From contig FMEL01000003.1 of assembly GCA_900066355.1 (NCBI GenBank), positions 248,001-312,000 on the forward strand: a stretch of DNA of 64,000 nt, given 5' to 3'. The notes under the pieces are model-generated. The model made no database searches. It was not told where the DNA came from and worked only from the letters and a program-made list of their open reading frames with translations. The position numbers and the translations under genes are program-made. This document shows, piece after piece, positions 60,010 to 64,000 of this stretch (position 1 is its first letter; each line of letters begins with the position of its first letter). Origin of the DNA: an uncultured Ruminococcus sp. GTDB taxonomy: Bacteria > Bacillota > Clostridia > Lachnospirales > Lachnospiraceae.

Positions 60010-60939
60010 ATGCAGACAGGTGCCTTGATTGTTGCTGCCGGAAAATCATCACGAATGGGAGACTTTAAACCCATGCTTCAGCTTGGATCCATTTCCATTG
60101 CCCAGCGAGTGATCAATAATTTCCGGCAGGCCGGGATTTCTAAAGTAGTTGTGGTAACAGGATATAAGGCAGATGTGTTGGAGCGCCATCTTGCCTCCAA
60201 TAATGTAATCTTTCTTCGAAACGAAGACTATGCAACAACTCATATGTTTGATTCTGTCCGGATCGGACTGGAGTATCTGAAAGACAAGGTTGATACAGTG
60301 CTCTTTACCCCTGTGGACGTTCCACTGTTTACAGCCCGGACTGTCACTCAAATGCTCTCCGCAGACCATCCTCTTGTAACTCCGGTCTGTGAGGGTAAAC
60401 CCGGTCACCCGATCCTGCTCCGTTCCTCACTTATTGATTCCATCCTGAAAGATGACGGCAGTTCAGGTCTTGAAGGTGCTGTAGAGCACTGCGGCACACC
60501 CATGTATTTTCTGAATGTGGAGGATCCCGGAATCATTCACGATGCCGACACACCAGAGGATTATGCCGAGCTTCTCCATGCACACAACCAGAGTCTGATC
60601 CGTTCAGAAATCCACATTCAGCTGGCTCGCGAAAAAGTATTCTTTGATGAACAGCTTTATTCGCTTCTGACGCTGATCCATGAAACAGGCTCTGTCCGCG
60701 ATGCCTGTGAGCATATGCACATTTCCTATTCCACCAGCTGGAATCTGATCCGTACATTGGAATCGCAACTTCACGAACCATTGATCAGCAGAAGCCAGGG
60801 CGGTGTAAACGGAAGTCACAGTGAACTGACACCATACGGTGAAGAGTTTCTGAAACGATATGCGCGTTTTTCAGAAGAAACACGAAACTGTTCAGAAAAA
60901 ATATTTGAAAATTGTTTCAGAGGATTTTTTAATGCGTGA
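60010..60939 (+). CDS. MobA-like NTP transferase fused to a ModE-type DNA-binding domain (DVU_1551 family)
   Basis: The start at 60010 (MQTGALIVAAGKSSRMG) is set by AAGGAGG; an open frame upstream is not used. The 309-residue protein has two parts. Residues 1-195 form a MobA/MocA-like nucleotidyltransferase (LIVAAGKSSRMGDFKPML; FTPVDVPLFTA; GKPGHPILL), expected to attach CMP or GMP to molybdopterin. Residues 205-309 form a LysR/ModE-type winged helix (GSVRDACEHMHISYSTSWNL; LISRSQGGVNGSHSELTPYG). ModE senses molybdate, but here no molybdate-binding domain is present. The fusion would couple cofactor synthesis to control of the divergent operons. It overlaps the next gene by 8 bp. Confidence 0.87.
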   Translation: MQTGALIVAAGKSSRMGDFKPMLQLGSISIAQRVINNFRQAGISKVVVVTGYKADVLERHLASNNVIFLRNEDYATTHMFDSVRIGLEYLKDKVDTVLFTPVDVPLFTARTVTQMLSADHPLVTPVCEGKPGHPILLRSSLIDSILKDDGSSGLEGAVEHCGTPMYFLNVEDPGIIHDADTPEDYAELLHAHNQSLIRSEIHIQLAREKVFFDEQLYSLLTLIHETGSVRDACEHMHISYSTSWNLIRTLESQLHEPLISRSQGGVNGSHSELTPYGEEFLKRYARFSEETRNCSEKIFENCFRGFFNA

Positions 60940-62005
60940 TCTTTATCTGATACGACACGGAAAGCCACAATATCCGGATAAACATTCTTATTGTATCGGA
61001 CAGACTGACCTGCCTTTATCCATGCTTGGACACTTACAGGCAGTCCTTTTGCACGAGGAACTGTCCGATAAGATCTCTGCAATATACTGCAGTCCTTTAT
61101 CAAGGGCTGTCGATACAGCCAGTCATATAGCACCTGCCCTTCCACATCTGACTGTTTCCGAACTGTCAGAACGAAATCTTGGATCGTGGGACGGCCTTTC
61201 TTTTGATAAAATACGTCAAAAATGGCCGGCGATTTATGAGGCACGTGGCAAAAATCCGGAATGTCCGATTCCAGGAGCAGAGACTCCTCTGGAATCCGGT
61301 ACACGCTTTTCACAGGCGATTTCCAGGATTCTTCATTCTTCGGACAGTAATATTGCGGTTGTCGCTCATACGGATGTGATCTCTTTTTATTTATGGATGC
61401 TTTATCCGGAAATATCTGACATACAGAAGTTCCGGCTTCCATGCGGCTCTTATTATCATCTAAGAGTAGATGCAGAGGGAAATGCTGCCTTATCTGATTC
61501 ACATTACATATTGCCGCATCCTGTTTTGAATGATGAATTATGTCGGATGCTCAGGAATTCTGTTGATCTCCCGCAGCATGTACAGGCTCACAGCGATGCC
61601 GTTACGGAACTGGCCTGCCGTTTATGTGATATACTTAAAGTTCATGGATATCTTTTTGATCAGCAGCTCATCCGCTCCGGTGCGCTTCTGCATGATATTG
61701 CAAGACTTCAGAAACATCACACAAAAACAGGCGGTGACCTTTTCTTACAATTAGGTTATCCCGAAATCAGCCAGATCATTTCACAGCATCATGGTTTAAA
61801 AGAAACAAAACTGGATGAAACGGCTATTGTTTTTCTGGCTGATAAACTGATTGAGGAAACACAGCGTGTATCTATCGAAAAAAGATTTGCTGACAATCTG
61901 CATAAATGCAAAAGTCCGGAAGCGATGGAATCACACGAACGCCAGTTAAAGCAGGCTCGCGCGCTGCAGGATATGATACAATCCATCTGTTACATAACAC
62001 TTTAA
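60932..62005 (+). CDS. Histidine phosphatase fused to an HD-domain protein
   Basis: The start at 60932 (MRDLYLIRHGKPQYPD) lies inside the end of the preceding gene, with AGAGGA upstream. Residues 1-195 are a histidine phosphatase (phosphoglycerate-mutase-like) with the catalytic LIRHGKP and the later histidine in IAVVAHTDVISF. Residues 205-357 are an HD domain (VQAHSDAVTELACRL; ALLHDIARLQKHHTKTGGDL; SQHHGLKETKLDETAIVFLADKLIEE). HD proteins hydrolyse phosphoesters of nucleotides. Two phosphohydrolase folds on one chain in a molybdenum-enzyme operon suggest processing of a phosphorylated cofactor intermediate or nucleotide. That is inference. Confidence 0.85.
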   Translation: MRDLYLIRHGKPQYPDKHSYCIGQTDLPLSMLGHLQAVLLHEELSDKISAIYCSPLSRAVDTASHIAPALPHLTVSELSERNLGSWDGLSFDKIRQKWPAIYEARGKNPECPIPGAETPLESGTRFSQAISRILHSSDSNIAVVAHTDVISFYLWMLYPEISDIQKFRLPCGSYYHLRVDAEGNAALSDSHYILPHPVLNDELCRMLRNSVDLPQHVQAHSDAVTELACRLCDILKVHGYLFDQQLIRSGALLHDIARLQKHHTKTGGDLFLQLGYPEISQIISQHHGLKETKLDETAIVFLADKLIEETQRVSIEKRFADNLHKCKSPEAMESHERQLKQARALQDMIQSICYITL

Positions 62006-62032
62006 CATACAAAATTACCGGAGGTTTTTTAT

Positions 62033-63058
62033 ATGAGAACATTATTTCAGACAATAAAACAGCAAGTTCTGGAGGGAAATGACCTTGTGCTTGCTTCCAT
62101 CACAGCATCATCAGGATCGACTCCACGAGGTGCCGGATCCCGCATGCTGATCGGAAAAAGCGGTAGAATTGCAGGCACTATCGGCGGCGGCGCTGTCGAG
62201 TATCGTGCTGAACTTATGGCTCAGGATATTCTTGAGAAAAAAGAATCCTGCGAACATGAATTCCGACTGAACCGTAAGGATGTTGAGAATATCGGTATGA
62301 TCTGTGGTGGTGATGTTACCGTCTTTTTCCAGTATCTTGATCATAATGATCCGGTTATTTCAGAGATTACAGAAACTGCCGCAAAATCATACGAGGAACG
62401 AAAGGATTTCTGGCTGATCTGTGATCTTAAGACAACCTCCGGCATGAGTCTTTACAGCCCTTCTTATGGCCTGATCGGAAATGCCGCTGTTCCTTCATCC
62501 ATATTATCGTCCTTGTCTGCACAGCCATGCCGTTATCGCGGTGATGATTATGATTTGTTTTCAGAACAAATAGGCACATCCGGAACTGTCTATGTATTTG
62601 GTGGTGGACATGTTTCGCAAAAGCTTGTACCAATATTAGCAAGTGTTGATTTCCGCTGTGTCGTTCTGGACGACCGCCCGGAATTTATTGATCCTGTGCT
62701 TTTCCCGGATGCAGTTGAAACGATACTTTGTGATTTTAATCATCTGGACCAGAGTATCTCTGTCACAGATGCAGATTACTGCTGCGTGATGACACGTGGG
62801 CATGCTTATGACACAATCGTACAGGCACAGCTTCTTGCCACACCAGCATGTTATATCGGGGTTATCGGAAGCCGTGCAAAAAAAGCTGCTGTTTTCCGCA
62901 AGCTTGTGGAAGAGTACGATGTTACTGAACAAGAACTGGAACGGATTGTCTCTCCTGTAGGACTTGAGATTAAAGCAGAAACACCGGCTGAAATAGCAAT
63001 CTCCATCACAGGACAGATGATCGAGGTTCGTGCCGACAGAAAGGCTGCCGCAAAATGA
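62033..63058 (+). CDS. XdhC-family aldehyde oxidoreductase maturation factor
   Basis: A 341-residue protein with CGGAGG before the ATG. The N-terminal XdhC/CoxI segment has SITASSGSTPRGAGSRML and GTIGGGAVEYRAE. A C-terminal Rossmann domain follows (GTVYVFGGGHVSQKLVPILA; GVIGSRAKKAAVF). XdhC proteins bind the molybdenum cofactor, allow its sulfuration and insert it into hydroxylases of the xanthine oxidase family. Here it would mature the oxidoreductase of the divergent operon. The C-terminal SPVGLEIKAETPAEIAISI is conserved in the family. Confidence 0.9.
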   Translation: MRTLFQTIKQQVLEGNDLVLASITASSGSTPRGAGSRMLIGKSGRIAGTIGGGAVEYRAELMAQDILEKKESCEHEFRLNRKDVENIGMICGGDVTVFFQYLDHNDPVISEITETAAKSYEERKDFWLICDLKTTSGMSLYSPSYGLIGNAAVPSSILSSLSAQPCRYRGDDYDLFSEQIGTSGTVYVFGGGHVSQKLVPILASVDFRCVVLDDRPEFIDPVLFPDAVETILCDFNHLDQSISVTDADYCCVMTRGHAYDTIVQAQLLATPACYIGVIGSRAKKAAVFRKLVEEYDVTEQELERIVSPVGLEIKAETPAEIAISITGQMIEVRADRKAAAK

Positions 63059-63915
63059 TGACAAAACCTGTATATCGAACTGTAATCTTTGGTGCCGGAC
63101 AGATTGGACAGATGACTGCAAGACTACTTGGCAGTTCCTGTAAACTTTTGTGCTTTGCCGATAATGATTCCCGGAAGCATGGACAGCATATTGGCCATGT
63201 TCCTGTCTGTTCCCCAGATGATGCAGCTGCACTTCTTCCGGATCTGATCATCCTGGGTGTATTAGATGAAGAACGACGTAACTCTATGAGAAAACAGATG
63301 GAAAGCTTAGGTTATCACGGACCATTTTGTGATCCATCTGCCCTTCGCATGTTCGATGCACGGATTGCTGTTATGCGTCTCTTATCAGAGCAGATCTATC
63401 AGTTAAATATTTCGGGAGATGTTGCCGAACTCGGTGTTTTTCAGGGTGAATTTTCTTCCCTGATCAGTGCTGCCTTTCCAGATCGCAAAATCCATCTTTT
63501 TGATACTTTTGAGGGATTTTCAGAAAAAGATGTGGCAATAGAGACCTCCTGTAATCTGTCCCGTGCCAGAACAGGTGATTTCTCTTCTACTGATGTTGAC
63601 TCTGTTCTTCGCATTATGCCTGATCCTGCACGGACTGTAATCCATAAAGGATGGTTTCCGGATACTTTTGCCGATATTACAGATGCAGATTTCTGTTTCG
63701 TATCTCTGGATGCTGATCTCTACGCTCCGACTGCCGCTGCGCTTCCACTGTTTTATGAACGCCTTTCTACAGGCGGAGTTCTCCTGATCCATGATGTGTA
63801 CAGCACACAGTTCTCCGGCTGCAAAAAAGCTGTTGATGAATTCTGTCAGAAAAACCATCTCTTCGCAGATCCTGTATGTGATCTGCATGGAAGTGCAATA
63901 CTTCGTAAGATATGA
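63055..63915 (+). CDS. TylF-like methyltransferase with N-terminal Rossmann domain
   Basis: A 286-residue protein whose ATG overlaps the stop of the XdhC-type gene (ATGA), so it is translationally coupled. Residues 1-95 form a small NAD(P)- or SAM-type Rossmann unit (TVIFGAGQIGQMTARLL). Residues 100-286 resemble TylF/MycF sugar O-methyltransferases (GDVAELGVFQGEFSSLISAA; KIHLFDTFEGFS; FVSLDADLYAPTAAALPLFY; GGVLLIHDVYS). In that family the DLDLY/DADLY acids bind Mg and the sugar. The link to a molybdenum enzyme locus is unusual. It may methylate a cofactor part or be an unrelated passenger. Confidence 0.82.
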   Translation: MMTKPVYRTVIFGAGQIGQMTARLLGSSCKLLCFADNDSRKHGQHIGHVPVCSPDDAAALLPDLIILGVLDEERRNSMRKQMESLGYHGPFCDPSALRMFDARIAVMRLLSEQIYQLNISGDVAELGVFQGEFSSLISAAFPDRKIHLFDTFEGFSEKDVAIETSCNLSRARTGDFSSTDVDSVLRIMPDPARTVIHKGWFPDTFADITDADFCFVSLDADLYAPTAAALPLFYERLSTGGVLLIHDVYSTQFSGCKKAVDEFCQKNHLFADPVCDLHGSAILRKI

Positions 63916-63931
63916 CTTTTCTTAATATGCC

Positions 63932-63965
63932 AAAATCTCCGGTTCACTCTGAACCGGAGATTTTT
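63932..63965 (+). terminator. Terminator of the rightward operon
   Basis: AAAATCTCCGGTTC (63932-63945) is the exact complement of GAACCGGAGATTTT (63951-63964), with one more T after it. It follows the TylF-like gene by 17 bp. The last 35 bases of the window show nothing further. Confidence 0.9.
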
Positions 63966-64000
63966 ATCTCATTGTATAGTCTTATTCCACGTCTCTGCCT

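Overview
The window looks like chromosome of a low-GC, anaerobic gut Clostridia, most likely a Lachnospiraceae member. Grounds are the AT-rich composition, strong GGAGG ribosome sites, a flavodiiron protein fused to flavin reductase and rubredoxin, DUF4869 and DUF3791 genes, BIG2-type secreted proteins and an oxygen-sensitive molybdenum hydroxylase locus. No rRNA, complete tRNA or CRISPR array was seen. Everything here is read from sequence and family memory; no database was searched.

Layout. 1-4.7 kb: the tail of an unknown gene, a DUF2798 membrane protein, an orphan ParA ATPase overlapping a Lys/Ala/Thr-rich histone-like protein, a ferredoxin-like protein divergent from a Crp/Fnr regulator across a perfect 14-bp palindrome, and a NUDIX hydrolase. 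4.9-21 kb: an envelope-signalling island almost entirely on the minus strand. It holds four secreted BIG2-like proteins (one with a DnaJ-type zinc domain), a CAP-domain protein, a membrane Ser/Thr kinase in one operon with SH3, coiled-coil and PPC-like surface proteins, and a large ECF sigma factor carrying its own zinc ribbon, transmembrane helix and extracellular domain. Three promoters in the island share an ECF-like -35/-10 (AAAACC, 17 bp, GYCTWW) and an extra upstream element (GGRAA, 8 bp, CTACGA). They look like one regulon. 21-30.4 kb: M20 amidohydrolase, hybrid sensor kinase, aldo/keto reductase, two small genes, the flavodiiron fusion with a second Crp/Fnr regulator, and another NUDIX protein.

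30.4-42 kb: a sugar-binding-type protein gene interrupted at a T9 tract, a LytS-type kinase with an AraC-type response regulator, a 1013-residue secreted GH106-like protein, an ECF sigma/DUF4179 anti-sigma pair, a structured palindromic repeat, a nicotinamidase-like hydrolase and a nitroreductase. 42-50.6 kb: a decayed accessory and defence island. It contains DUF3791 genes, DUF4869, AbiH, an AlbA_2/Schlafen-type protein and a KAP NTPase. It also contains remains of a helicase, an internally deleted TnpB and a truncated PTS EIIB.

50.6-63.9 kb: the most coherent system, two divergent operons around a molybdopterin aldehyde oxidoreductase. The leftward operon carries a small unknown protein, the oxidoreductase, a dicluster Fe-S/CCG protein, a zinc-ribbon redox protein, a methyltransferase (TrsM-like), a C_GCAxxG_C_C protein, a radical SAM protein (TrsS-like) and an AMP-ligase-like protein. 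The rightward operon carries a MobA-like NTP transferase fused to a ModE-type DNA-binding domain, a histidine phosphatase fused to an HD domain, an XdhC-family maturation factor and a TylF-like methyltransferase with an N-terminal Rossmann domain. The core matches the gene set I remember around Desulfovibrio DVU_1551-1559. The phosphatase-HD fusion, the TylF-like protein and the 86-residue protein are parts I cannot place in it.
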